DNA from: Halochromatium roseum
Lineage (GTDB): Bacteria; Pseudomonadota; Gammaproteobacteria; Chromatiales; Chromatiaceae
Length of the DNA: 64,000 bases
Assembly (NCBI RefSeq): GCF_016653315.1
Contig: NZ_NHSH01000054.1
Coordinates: forward strand, 59,967 to 123,966
Direction: 5' to 3'
Shown here piece by piece: positions 9,478 through 17,580 of the stretch. How positions within the stretch are numbered: position 1 is the stretch's first letter; the number at the start of each line of letters is the position of its first letter. Below the pieces are notes generated by a model. It ran no database searches. It was not told the DNA's origin and worked only from the letters and a program-made list of their open reading frames with translations. The translations under genes were made by a program, and so were the position numbers.

Positions 9478-9867
9478 TTACCAGCCCAGTTTCTCGAAGA
9501 TCTTGTTCAATTTTTCATCGAGCGTGGCGGCGGTGAAAGGCTTGACCACATAGCCGCTCGCACCTGCTTGGGCGGCAGCAATGATATTTTCCTTCTTGGC
9601 CTCGGCCGTGACCATCAGAACGGGTAAGTCTTTGAGGTCTGGATCAGCGCGGATCTGCTTGAGCATTTCCATGCCATCCAGGTTGGGCATGTTCCAGTCT
9701 GCGACCACGAAATTGAACCCGCCGGCCTTGAGCTTGTTCAGCGCGTCCTGGCCATCCTCGGCCTCATCGACGTTGGTGAAGCCAAGCTCTTTCAGCAGGC
9801 TGCGCACAATGCGCCGCATGGTCGGAAAATCGTCGACGACCAATATGCCAATGTTTTTGTCTACCAT
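9478..9867 (-). CDS. cheY: Chemotaxis response regulator CheY
   Basis: 129-residue single receiver domain, the same length as E. coli CheY and extremely similar to it ([59 protein letters not shown]). The acidic pair Asp12/Asp13, the phosphoacceptor Asp57, the Thr of VTAEA and the Lys of VVKPF are all present. Phospho-CheY binds the FliM N-terminus to switch rotation. The cognate kinase CheA is not in this window. Confidence 0.98.
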   Translation of the reverse strand: MVDKNIGILVVDDFPTMRRIVRSLLKELGFTNVDEAEDGQDALNKLKAGGFNFVVADWNMPNLDGMEMLKQIRADPDLKDLPVLMVTAEAKKENIIAAAQAGASGYVVKPFTAATLDEKLNKIFEKLGW

Positions 9868-9885
9868 CGCGAATCCTCTAACTAT

Positions 9886-9920
9886 TCATCTCTAGTCATC
9901 TCTAGACTAGTCATCTCTAG
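9886..9920. repeat. Three copies of TCATCTCTAG between receptor and cheY
   Basis: The 10-mer TCATCTCTAG occurs at 9886-9895, 9896-9905 and 9911-9920, with a 5-base ACTAG between the second and third copies. The third copy contains the stop codon of the upstream receptor gene. The copies fill the 49-base gap before cheY, so they lie in its translation-initiation region or are slipped-strand duplications. No function is implied. Confidence 0.8.
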
Positions 9921-11638
9921 AAGGCTTCCCACTCGTCTTCAGCGGGCGCTGTATGGCGCTGCTCCGGTTTGCCCGGGGGGGTGGCCCGGTCACCAGAAGA
10001 AGGCAGCGCAGCAGGCGGCCTCACGTGAGGCTTTGTGCTGTGTTCCTGTCGGCTGCTAGGCGCGGGCAACTGCTTAGAGGTGCTCGCCGTCTTGGTCAGG
10101 CGGAACTTGGCGATGGCCTGTTCCATGCGGCTCGCCTGTTCTTCCAAGGACGCCGCTGCCGCTGATGCCTCCTGTACCAAGGCGGCATTTTGTTGCGTCA
10201 CCTCATCCATCTGTCCCACCGCCTGGCTGACCTGATCAATGCCCTGACTCTGTTCTTGGGAAGCGGCCGATATCTCGTCCATGATATCAGTGACTCGACG
10301 CACAGCCCCAACCACTTCTTCCATGGTGGTGCCTGCATTTTCCGCCAAGGATGAACCCGCCTGGATCTGCGCAACAGCCCCTTCGATCAATTCCTTGATC
10401 TCTTTTGCGGCGTCCGCGCTGCGACTGGCGAGGTTACGCACCTCACCGGCAACCACGGCAAACCCACGTCCCTGCTCACCGGCGCGGGCTGCTTCAACCG
10501 ACGCATTCAGCGCCAGGATGTTGGTTTGGAAGGCGATTGAATCGATGACATTGGTGATCTCGGCAATCTGCTGAGAGCTGTTTGAGATGCCATGCATGGT
10601 CTTGACGACCTGCCCAACCACATCGCCTCCGCGCTCGGCGGTGGCAGAGGCCTCGAGAGCGAGGCCGCTGGCCTGGCGCGCATTATCCGCATTCTGTTTG
10701 ACGGTGGCCGTCAGTTCTTCCATGCTTGAGGCGGTTTCCTCAAGGGCCGAGGCCTGCTGCTCGGTGCGTGAAGACAGATCAGCATTGCCGGCAGCGATCT
10801 CGCTGGCCCCTAAGTGAATGGCTTCACTGCTCTGGCGCACCTCGGCGATGACCCCGGCGAGGTGCGTGACCATGCGCTTCATGGCGACGAGCACGCTGCT
10901 GTTGTCATTGGCCTTGGTCTGGATCTCGAGGCTCAGGTCTTGATCGGCGACTCGCTCGGCGATCTCGGCCACCCGATAGGGTTCGGCCCCGAGCTGACGG
11001 TTGATGCCGGCGATGATCAGCCAGGCCAGCAGCACGCCACCAGTCAGGACTACCACTAGCGCGGTGATGATCATGTTCCGGTTGCTCAGATACTGTGCTG
11101 AGGCCTGTTCATAGGTCGTCTCAGCAACCTCGATCTGGACCTCCATCAAGGCATGAAAGCCCTCAACGATCGGGTCAATGACCGGATAGAGCTTGTCGCT
11201 CACAAAGGCCTCGAGCGCGGCTTGATCCTGTCGCTGCAGGATCTGTTGCAGCTCGCTGAGCGTAGCGTCGGCACTCGCCAAGAGCGGCCTGAGCGCGTTG
11301 ACCAACCGCTCTTCCTGTGGCACCAACAGGGTGCCTAAGTAGGACTGCCAGGCCGATTCGATCTCGGCCAGCCCGGTCGAGATCGCGTTTTGCGCCTTGG
11401 TCCAGGTCAAGGCGCCGTCGTTGACCTTGTGTGACGCATCGACGATGTTGACAGCATAGTTGTCAACGATGGACTGAAGCTGGCCTAGTGGCAAGACCCG
11501 GTCTTGATAAACGGTGTCGAGTCCTTTGACGGCCTCGCTTTGCCCATAGAGCCCGAGCAAAGCCAGTGCAATCAGCGCGGCGGCGAGCAATCCGACGAGG
11601 AATGCGAGTTGAGTGGCGATCCTTATATTTTTGAACAT
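9917..11638 (-). CDS. Methyl-accepting chemotaxis protein (Tar/Tsr-like) with CheR-docking tail
   Basis: 573 residues. TM1 lies at about 11-30, a four-helix-bundle periplasmic domain at 31-190, TM2 at about 192-212 (IITALVVVLTGGVLLAWLII), then HAMP and the signalling domain with [21 protein letters not shown] Pro/Ser-rich linker ends in EWEAF, matching the C-terminal xWxxF pentapeptide (NWETF in E. coli) that tethers CheR and CheB. Both of those genes are immediately upstream. The ligand is unknown. Confidence 0.94.
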   Translation of the reverse strand: MFKNIRIATQLAFLVGLLAAALIALALLGLYGQSEAVKGLDTVYQDRVLPLGQLQSIVDNYAVNIVDASHKVNDGALTWTKAQNAISTGLAEIESAWQSYLGTLLVPQEERLVNALRPLLASADATLSELQQILQRQDQAALEAFVSDKLYPVIDPIVEGFHALMEVQIEVAETTYEQASAQYLSNRNMIITALVVVLTGGVLLAWLIIAGINRQLGAEPYRVAEIAERVADQDLSLEIQTKANDNSSVLVAMKRMVTHLAGVIAEVRQSSEAIHLGASEIAAGNADLSSRTEQQASALEETASSMEELTATVKQNADNARQASGLALEASATAERGGDVVGQVVKTMHGISNSSQQIAEITNVIDSIAFQTNILALNASVEAARAGEQGRGFAVVAGEVRNLASRSADAAKEIKELIEGAVAQIQAGSSLAENAGTTMEEVVGAVRRVTDIMDEISAASQEQSQGIDQVSQAVGQMDEVTQQNAALVQEASAAAASLEEQASRMEQAIAKFRLTKTASTSKQLPAPSSRQEHSTKPHVRPPAALPSSGDRATPPGKPEQRHTAPAEDEWEAF

Positions 11639-11700
11639 GCTGGTCTTGCCTGTGTCGTGGAATCGAGCCGACGTGGAATCGAGCCGTGCCGGCGCATCAT

Positions 11701-12762
11701 CTAGACCCGCTGCGCCCGACCGGATGCGGCCGCGAGCGCCATCATGCGTGCCGGGATCTCGTTGAGCGCCATGATTTCGCAGGCTCCACCGAGGGCAATC
11801 GCCTCGCGCGGCATGCCAAAGACCACGCAGCTTGCTTCGTCCTGGGCGATGGTGGGTGCCCCAGCGTTACGCATTTCGAGCAGACCGGCAGCGCCGTCTT
11901 TGCCCATGCCGGTGAGGATCACCCCAATCGCATTGCGACCAGCATACTCGGCCGCGGAGTGAAACAGCACGTCGACCGAGGGGCGATGGCGGTTGACCGG
12001 CGGTCCGTCGTCGAGCTTGACCACATAATTGGCGCCGCTGCGGGCCAGTTTCAGATGCTGGTCGCCGGGTGCGATGTAGGCATGGCCGGGCAGCACGCGC
12101 TCACCTTCTTCGGCCTCCTTGACGGAGACCTGGCTGAGCCGATCGAGGCGTTCGGCGAACGAGCGGGTAAAGCCGCCTGGCATATGTTGCGTGATCAGGA
12201 TGCCTGGGCTGCTCGCGGGCAAGGGCTCGAGTACTTGGCGAATGGCCTCGGTACCACCGGTTGAGGCGCCAATGATCAGCAGCTTTTCGCTCGAGATCAT
12301 CGGCGCCTTGAGGCGGGTTGGGGGCGGATCGCGCCGGTGGGGTGCGCGGCGCGGGCGCGAATGCGCGGCGGCTCGAAGCTTCTCGGCGATCTCCTCGGTA
12401 TAGTCGATCATACCGCGGCGAATCCCAATCGAAGGCTTGGCGACGAAATCAAGTGCGCCGAGTTCAAGCGCGCGCAGGGTCACCTCGGAACCGGACTGGG
12501 TCAGCGAGGAGACCATCAATACTGGCATCGGGCGCAGCCGCATCAGTCGCTCGAGGAAGTCGAGGCCATCCATGCGCGGCATCTCGACATCGAGCGTTAG
12601 CACATCGGGGTTGTAACGCTTGATGAGATCCCGAGCCATAATCGGGTCCGATGCCACGGCAACCACCTGCATGTCCGGCTGGCTATTGATGATCTCGGTG
12701 AGCAAGTCCCGAATCAGCGCCGAGTCATCGACGCACAGCACCTTAATCTTAGTTGAGCTCAA
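11701..12762 (-). CDS. cheB: Chemotaxis methylesterase/deamidase CheB
   Basis: About 353 residues: receiver domain ([25 protein letters not shown] with the phosphoacceptor Asp) plus a C-terminal methylesterase with the catalytic triad Ser in [12 protein letters not shown], His in [10 protein letters not shown] and Asp in [12 protein letters not shown] prefer the TTG start at 12762, which has GGAGGAG 6 bases upstream; the in-frame GTG at 12777 lies inside that Shine-Dalgarno and has none of its own. It removes methyl groups from receptors and sits between cheR and the receptor carrying the docking tail. Confidence 0.94.
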   Translation of the reverse strand: MSSTKIKVLCVDDSALIRDLLTEIINSQPDMQVVAVASDPIMARDLIKRYNPDVLTLDVEMPRMDGLDFLERLMRLRPMPVLMVSSLTQSGSEVTLRALELGALDFVAKPSIGIRRGMIDYTEEIAEKLRAAAHSRPRRAPHRRDPPPTRLKAPMISSEKLLIIGASTGGTEAIRQVLEPLPASSPGILITQHMPGGFTRSFAERLDRLSQVSVKEAEEGERVLPGHAYIAPGDQHLKLARSGANYVVKLDDGPPVNRHRPSVDVLFHSAAEYAGRNAIGVILTGMGKDGAAGLLEMRNAGAPTIAQDEASCVVFGMPREAIALGGACEIMALNEIPARMMALAAASGRAQRV

Positions 12763-12862
12763 AGTCGGCTCCTCCACCTCTCAATCGGTTGGTGAAAGAC
12801 CAGGCCGCACCGGGCCTGTGCGCTGTCGCTAACGGGTCTCAGCGCCAACGGGTCTCAGGGCC

Positions 12863-13744
12863 TCAGGCGACGGTATAGACGGTCTGACCACGAAGTCGGA
12901 AGGCTTGACTGATGTAGGTGAAGTTCTCTGAGTGGCCAGCGAACAATAAGCCATCGGGCTTCATCATCGGAGCGAAGCGCTCAAGGATGCGCGCCTGGGT
13001 TTTTTTGTCGAAATAGATCATGATGTTACGACAGAAAATCGCGTCGAAAGGGCCTTTGACCGGCCATCCAGATGCGAGTAGGTTGAGCGCTTGGAAGTCG
13101 ACCATCGCGCGCAGCTCGGGGCGCACGCGTGCCATCCCGGCTTGACCTCCGGTACCGCGCTGAAAGAAGCGCTTAATCCTCGCCTCGTCCATCTTGTGGA
13201 CCTGTTCGATGGGATAGATCCCGGCCCGCGCCTTGGCCAGGGCCTCGGTATCGATGTCGGTTGCCGTCACTTTTGCATCCGCTGCGCGGGTGCCGAGGGT
13301 CTCAGCCAAGGTGATGGCGATGGAGTAGGGCTCCTCGCCCGTTGAAGCGGCTGCGCACCAGATCCTTATTGGGCCATGCCGGTCGCGGACATGATCGGCG
13401 AGCTGCGGGAAATGGTGGGATTCGCGGAAGAATGCGGTGAGGTTTGTGGTCAGCGCGTTGGTGAAGGCTTCCCATTCCTTGGCGTCGGGCCGACGTTCTA
13501 GGCGGGCTAAATATTCACTGAATTGCGTCAGTCCATAGTGCCTTAGGCGTCGGGCAAGGCGGCTGTAGACCATCTCGCGCTTGTGCTCGGCCAGCACAAT
13601 ACCCGCCCGTTTGTGGATCAGTTCGCGAATGCGGTGAAAATCCGTATCGGTGAGTTCGAGATCTCGATCTACCGTCCCATAGGATGACCAGCCATTGATC
13701 GTTGAGGCCGGCCGTTGCGCGAGCTCGTTCACACTCTCTCCCAT
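12863..13744 (-). CDS. cheR: Chemotaxis receptor methyltransferase CheR
   Basis: 293 residues. The N-terminal helical domain (FHRIRELIHKRAGIVLAEHK REMVYSRLARRLR) precedes a class I SAM-methyltransferase domain with IRIWCAAASTGEEPYSIAIT and AIFCRNIMIYFDKKTQARIL. It methylates glutamates in receptor signalling domains. It is the first gene of the minus-strand che-flh-mot run, with 100 bases before cheB. Confidence 0.96.
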   Translation of the reverse strand: MGESVNELAQRPASTINGWSSYGTVDRDLELTDTDFHRIRELIHKRAGIVLAEHKREMVYSRLARRLRHYGLTQFSEYLARLERRPDAKEWEAFTNALTTNLTAFFRESHHFPQLADHVRDRHGPIRIWCAAASTGEEPYSIAITLAETLGTRAADAKVTATDIDTEALAKARAGIYPIEQVHKMDEARIKRFFQRGTGGQAGMARVRPELRAMVDFQALNLLASGWPVKGPFDAIFCRNIMIYFDKKTQARILERFAPMMKPDGLLFAGHSENFTYISQAFRLRGQTVYTVA

Positions 13745-14027
13745 CCGTACATCCCCCGGCTAATGCGTTCCTGTCCCGGGCGATCACGGTAGTTAGCGGC
13801 CCGCCCCGGGGCTCTTCACGCGGGCAATCCGGACAGCTTATCGCTACCACGGTTATCTGCATAGATAAAACAGTGGCGAGGGACATTCAATGAGTATAGG
13901 CAACCAGCGCATTTCCGCTGGCCTGACGAGTAGAAATTATCGTGATCGCGTATGCTGGATGAGGCTTGCGATGCAGGCTCGGTTGCCGCAGCAGGGTCGG
14001 CATGGTCAGCAAGGTGCGGGCTCGCGA
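13745..14027. other. Intergenic region between cheR and flgN, probable cheR promoter region
   Basis: 283 bases without a credible gene on either strand. It must hold the promoter of the cheR-led run. On the minus strand a TATACT (plus-strand AGTATA, 13893-13898) is a possible -10, without a good -35, which is usual for activator-dependent promoters. An inverted repeat CCAGCG-6-CGCTGG lies at 13906-13923; it has no T-tract and may be an operator or part of the end of flgMN. No sigma-28 match was found here. Confidence 0.35.
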
Positions 14028-14477
14028 CTAGGCCGAGGCATTGATGCGGCCAGGCTGAGCCTTGGTTCGACCGCGGGTGTCGTAGAGGGTCTTCTCGGCG
14101 ACGGCGTGAATCAGATTCAGCATCTTCTGATTGTGTTTGAGGCGCATCGTCAGCATGGCGCCAGCGAGTTCGTTGAGCCGAGCGGCGCGCTCGCTGGCGT
14201 CGCGAACGGCCTTCCAGTCGTCGAGGCAACCGGCATCACGCGCTGCCTCCTGTGCGCCGGCGTCACCGTCCGCATAGCCAAGCGCGGATTGGGTCTGCCG
14301 GCGCTGTTGCTCGGTCCGCTCGAGCTGCTCGAGCAGCGTTTGCTTATCAGCCGCAATCTGCTGCAGTAGCTCGCCATCGATGTTGCCCACCGCGAGCGCC
14401 TGGCGCTCTTGCTCCAACAGCGTCACTAGGGTGCCGAGAGCGTCGTATTGCGATCCGAGCAGGTGGGCAAGCGTCAT
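14028..14477 (-). CDS. flgN: Flagellar export chaperone FlgN
   Basis: 149 residues, largely alpha-helical with heptad character (LLEQERQALAVGNIDGELLQ, ADKQTLLEQLERTEQQRRQT), as in FlgN, the chaperone for the hook-filament junction proteins FlgK and FlgL. It follows flgM by 5 bases, and both fall under the sigma-28 promoter upstream of flgM. The assignment rests on helical pattern, length and position. Confidence 0.88.
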   Translation of the reverse strand: MTLAHLLGSQYDALGTLVTLLEQERQALAVGNIDGELLQQIAADKQTLLEQLERTEQQRRQTQSALGYADGDAGAQEAARDAGCLDDWKAVRDASERAARLNELAGAMLTMRLKHNQKMLNLIHAVAEKTLYDTRGRTKAQPGRINASA

Positions 14478-14482
14478 CGCCG

Positions 14483-14761
14483 TTACACCTCGAGCAGATC
14501 ACGAACGCTGGCGATCAGGCCATCAGCGATCCGGTCAGCGCGGACCTCTAAGCGGCCATCTCGAATCGCGTCACGAATGGCTTCGACATTGGCAACATTG
14601 ATATCTTGATCGGTGGCCGCCGCCTCGCGATGCAGATGGGTCTGAACCGCGGGATCGGTGGTCTTGCTGGTGTCGCTCCGTACTGGCCCCTGTACCTTTG
14701 CGGATTGCTCCTGCGCGGGCTGGCTGGCGCGAAACAGCGGATGATGGGAGTCAATTTTCAA
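14483..14761 (-). CDS. flgM: Anti-sigma-28 factor FlgM
   Basis: About 92 residues from a TTG at 14761 preceded by GAGG 8 bases upstream. The C-terminal sigma-28-binding helices (VANVEAIRDAIRDGRLEVRA, IADGLIASVRDLLE) match FlgM. The frame stays open to 14833, but that extension has no ATG and contains a perfect FliA promoter (14794-14820), so it must be upstream non-coding DNA. FlgM holds FliA until it is exported through the finished hook; here it feeds back on its own sigma-28 promoter. Confidence 0.9.
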   Translation of the reverse strand: MKIDSHHPLFRASQPAQEQSAKVQGPVRSDTSKTTDPAVQTHLHREAAATDQDINVANVEAIRDAIRDGRLEVRADRIADGLIASVRDLLEV

Positions 14762-14793
14762 GGGTCTGGCCTCATTCCCGGTGCTTACTTCGA

Positions 14794-14820
14794 TTATCGG
14801 CCCGCGGCGCGCGAACTTTA
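14794..14820 (-). promoter_or_regulatory. FliA (sigma-28) promoter of flgMN
   Basis: On the minus strand the sequence reads TAAA (14820-14817), 15 bases, GCCGATAA (14801-14794), an exact match to the sigma-28 consensus TAAA-N15-GCCGATAA. It is about 33 bases before the flgM TTG start. It gives class III expression of flgM and flgN. Confidence 0.9.
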
Positions 14821-14896
14821 GCCGGATTAGCAACGGCGCCCGCTGCGGTTCATGCTCGCGAGGGTCGCGTTGCGAGTCTCCGCCTTCGGGCGCGGC

Positions 14897-15685
14897 TCAG
14901 AAATCGACGACCAGCTTTGCTTCCCCAACCACCCGCGCGTTGATCAAGTTGCGATTGCCGAACTGAACGCGAACCGAGTCTCCCAAGCCGCCGGTGTCCA
15001 GGGCTTTACCTTCACGGCTGACGCGGAAATTGGCACCGCGTGCTTCGACCGAGACCTGCTGACCCCGTCTCACCAGCGGTTTCGCTTCGAACTGGCGCTG
15101 TTGCAAGGGGACGCCTGCCGCTAGCGCGCGACGCGCCACCTGGCCGATGATCGACTCCGGCTCGAGCACCGCCTCGCGCGGCAGCTCGCTCAGGTTGCCC
15201 TCGCGCTGCGTCAGCATCGCGGCGGTGACTTGAGTGCCTGCTGCGATCTCCCGCTTGAGCACCGGATACTGTCCGTAGCGGTTGATCTCGGCCTGCAGGT
15301 AACGCACCTGCTGGCCCTGTTCGCCGCAACGCACGCCAACCGACACACGACCCTCGGCTTGCCGCGAGCGGTTCGGTAGAAACGGCTGCGGGGCCGAGCA
15401 GGGCGGCATCTGTGCGGCCGGCAGGTGGACCTCAATCACCACCTGGTCATCGTCGGCAAACTGCTGGTGCAGGAAGTCTTGCACCAGGTCGATCAGCGCC
15501 TCCTCTGCCCGCGCCTGGCCTGCCGTCGTAAGGCTTGACAGCGCCATCAGCGGGAGTATGCGCACAAGTGCGAGCCGGCTCTTCGCGCCTCGCCTCAGTG
15601 CCCGACTCCGCAGCCGAACTCGAACCCAGTCTTGGCAACGCGCAAGCAGTGAGACGACACGATGATGATGAGTCATGGTGACCAT
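14897..15685 (-). CDS. flgA: P-ring assembly chaperone FlgA
   Basis: About 262 residues. After a long basic N-terminus there is a hydrophobic signal segment (LALVRILPLMALSSLTTAGQ followed by ARA), then the SAF/FlgA domain (YPVLKREIAAGTQVTAAMLT, EPESIIGQVARRALAAGVPL, RRGQQVSVEARGANFRVSRE) ending with LINARVVGEAKLVVDF. It helps FlgI assemble in the periplasm. The start is uncertain: ATG codons at 15685 and 15676 both give an unusually long n-region, and the frame opens at a TTG at 15694. It is divergent from flgB. Confidence 0.93.
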   Translation of the reverse strand: MVTMTHHHRVVSLLARCQDWVRVRLRSRALRRGAKSRLALVRILPLMALSSLTTAGQARAEEALIDLVQDFLHQQFADDDQVVIEVHLPAAQMPPCSAPQPFLPNRSRQAEGRVSVGVRCGEQGQQVRYLQAEINRYGQYPVLKREIAAGTQVTAAMLTQREGNLSELPREAVLEPESIIGQVARRALAAGVPLQQRQFEAKPLVRRGQQVSVEARGANFRVSREGKALDTGGLGDSVRVQFGNRNLINARVVGEAKLVVDF

Positions 15686-15787
15686 GGCGAACAAGTCATC
15701 GATGGCCTCGGCCTGATGGACAGGGCGCGTTGCCGCCTCAAACGCTGAAGCGTAGAGTTCACGGTAACAGCCTCGCAGGGACAGGGA

Positions 15788-15828
15788 AACGCGAATGTCG
15801 TCACAAAATGCACGCCTATTTATACCTT
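15788..15828. promoter_or_regulatory. Candidate FlhDC binding box between flgA and flgB
   Basis: Two inverted half-sites, AACGCGAATGTCG (15788-15800) and CGCCTATTTATACCTT (15813-15828), lie 12 bases apart. They resemble the known FlhD4C2 arrangement (AAYGSNNNAAATARCG and its inverse separated by 10-12 bases), the second half better than the first. The position between the divergent flgA and flgB genes is where FlhDC acts in enterics. This is a match by eye only. Confidence 0.4.
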
Positions 15829-15858
15829 ACATGTCGCTATTGCTCGGGTATGCTCTAA

Positions 15859-15879
15859 ACTACCTAGGGTACTACCTAG
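15859..15879. repeat. Direct repeat ACTACCTAG upstream of flgB
   Basis: ACTACCTAG occurs at 15859-15867 and again at 15871-15879, giving a 12-base period. It lies about 45 bases before the flgB start, downstream of the candidate FlhDC box. It may bind a regulator or be chance. Confidence 0.55.
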
Positions 15880-15920
15880 CGTGGCTGGCGCTCGCCAGAG
15901 AGCACAAACCGAGGAAGCGG

Positions 15921-16349
15921 ATGATCAATCAACTTGCGGCAGCGTTCAATTTTGTCCAAAAGGCCGCTGCGCTGCGCCAAGAGCGGCACGAAGTGCTCGC
16001 CAGCAACATTGCCAACGCGGATACGCCAAACTATTTGGCGCGCGACTTCGATTTTGCCAGTCAGCTCAAGAATGCGGTTGAGCGCGGGCGGTCGGCGGAG
16101 CAGGAGGGACTCAACTTGGCGCGGACATCCGCTCGTCACATCGAAGGCCAAGGTCCGCCGTTGAGTGGGTCCTCGCAGAGTGATGACCTCCTCTACCGTA
16201 TCCCTGCCCAGCCTAGCCTCGACGGTAACACGGTCGAGATGGATCAAGAGCGCATGCAGTTTCTCGACAACGCGGTCCGCTACGAAACGGGATTGACCCT
16301 CATCAATCGCAGGGTTCAGGGCCTCAAGGGCGCGATGCAGCCCGAGTAG
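15921..16349 (+). CDS. flgB: Flagellar proximal rod protein FlgB
   Basis: 142 residues from the ATG at 15921, which has GAGGAAG just upstream and gives the family's usual length; the frame extends 42 codons further upstream through the regulatory region. The conserved N-terminal rod motif is RQERHEVLASNIANADTPNY, and the C-terminal helix NTVEMDQERMQFLDNAVRYE is present. First gene of flgBCDEFGHIJKL. Confidence 0.96.
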   Translation: MINQLAAAFNFVQKAAALRQERHEVLASNIANADTPNYLARDFDFASQLKNAVERGRSAEQEGLNLARTSARHIEGQGPPLSGSSQSDDLLYRIPAQPSLDGNTVEMDQERMQFLDNAVRYETGLTLINRRVQGLKGAMQPE

Positions 16350-16425
16350 CCGACTGACAGCGCGAACCGAAGAACGCCGGACTGAACGAACGCCTAACCG
16401 AACAAACGCCTAAGAGCATGTCTCA

Positions 16426-16833
16426 ATGACGATATTTTCCGTTTTCGAGGTCGCCGGCTCGGCCATGCAGGCCCAGTCACAGCGCATGAATGTGACCGCG
16501 AGCAACCTCGCGAACGCCGACAGCCTCGCTGGACCCGACAACCAACCTTACCGCGCCAAGCAGGTCATCTTCGAGAGCCTCGCGCAAAACGCGCGTGGCA
16601 TCGGTGGTGTTCGCGTGCGCGAGGTCATTGATGATCCATCCCCGATGCGGTTGGAATATCAGCCAGGCAACCCGCTGGCTGACGAGCGAGGGTACGTGAC
16701 CCTGCCCAACGTCGAGCCCGTCCACGAGATGGTGAACATGATCTCCGCCTCGCGGTCATACCAGGCGAATGTCGAGGTGGTGAATACCAGTAAACAGCTC
16801 ATGATGAAGACACTGACCATTGGAGAGGGTTAA
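16426..16833 (+). CDS. flgC: Flagellar proximal rod protein FlgC
   Basis: 135 residues. It shows the rod signature [14 protein letters not shown] and the C-terminal [20 protein letters not shown]. It is 76 bases after flgB. That gap is filled with imperfect copies of GAACGCCTAA, with no sign of a promoter. Forms the rod with FlgB, FlgF and FlgG. Confidence 0.97.
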   Translation: MTIFSVFEVAGSAMQAQSQRMNVTASNLANADSLAGPDNQPYRAKQVIFESLAQNARGIGGVRVREVIDDPSPMRLEYQPGNPLADERGYVTLPNVEPVHEMVNMISASRSYQANVEVVNTSKQLMMKTLTIGEG

Positions 16834-16838
16834 CGATT

Positions 16839-17528
16839 ATGATCAACGGTGTTGATAACGCCCTAGCGGCGAATGCTGGCAGCAGTATGCCGCTGAGCAA
16901 GAGTCAGTCTGATGAGCTGCGCGAGAGCTTCTTGCTGTTGCTCACCACCCAGCTGCAGAACCAAGACCCGCTCAACCCGCTCGAAAATGCCGAGATGACC
17001 ACGCAGATCGCGCAGATCAACATGGTCAGCGGCATTGAAAAGCTGAACGAAACCCTTCAGGCCATCACCGGGCAGATCGATGCCAATCAGGCGTTGCAGG
17101 CCAGTGCGTTGATTGGAAAGGGGGTGATGGTGCCGGGAAACAAGGTCATGCTGCAACAAGATGAGGATGGTGAGCCCCAAACCACTCCATTCGGCATCGA
17201 GCTTGAAGCACCCGCTGAGAACATCCAGGTCACAGTGACTGGCGCAGATGGCGCGGTGGTCAGCCAGTTCAATACCGGGCCAGTCGAGGCGGGCGTCAGT
17301 TCCTTCTATTGGGATGGCATGACCAATGAAGGTGAAGCGGCTGCGTCAGGGGCCTATTCGGTGAGGCTTGAGGCCGTCGATGCTGATGATGAAGCCATTG
17401 CCGGTGAGGTCTTGAATTACGCGTCTGTTCTTGGTGTAACGCCGCAAGACCAAAATGGCCAGGTGAGCCTGGATCTTGGCGCCGTTTATGGTCGTGTTGG
17501 GATGGAGGCCATACGGCAGATTCTCTAG
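16839..17528 (+). CDS. flgD: Hook cap / hook assembly scaffold FlgD
   Basis: 229 residues. The N-terminal export/capping segment FLLLLTTQLQNQDPLNPLEN AEMTTQIAQINMVSGIEKLN is characteristic. The C-terminal part carries the Tudor/FnIII-like domain with FYWDGMTNEGEAAASGAYSV. It caps the growing hook and is lost on completion. It starts 5 bases after flgC. Confidence 0.97.
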   Translation: MINGVDNALAANAGSSMPLSKSQSDELRESFLLLLTTQLQNQDPLNPLENAEMTTQIAQINMVSGIEKLNETLQAITGQIDANQALQASALIGKGVMVPGNKVMLQQDEDGEPQTTPFGIELEAPAENIQVTVTGADGAVVSQFNTGPVEAGVSSFYWDGMTNEGEAAASGAYSVRLEAVDADDEAIAGEVLNYASVLGVTPQDQNGQVSLDLGAVYGRVGMEAIRQIL

Positions 17529-17580
17529 CCATCGCAGATTATATTTCTAGATTACCCTAGGTTCGAATGGAGAATACCTG

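Noticed and set aside
13890..14369. 159-residue plus-strand frame across flgN
   Set aside because: Mostly antisense to flgN with low-information composition; FlgN on the other strand fits better.
14762..14833. N-terminal extension of flgM to 14833
   Set aside because: Contains an exact sigma-28 promoter, has no ATG, and is absent from the FlgM family.
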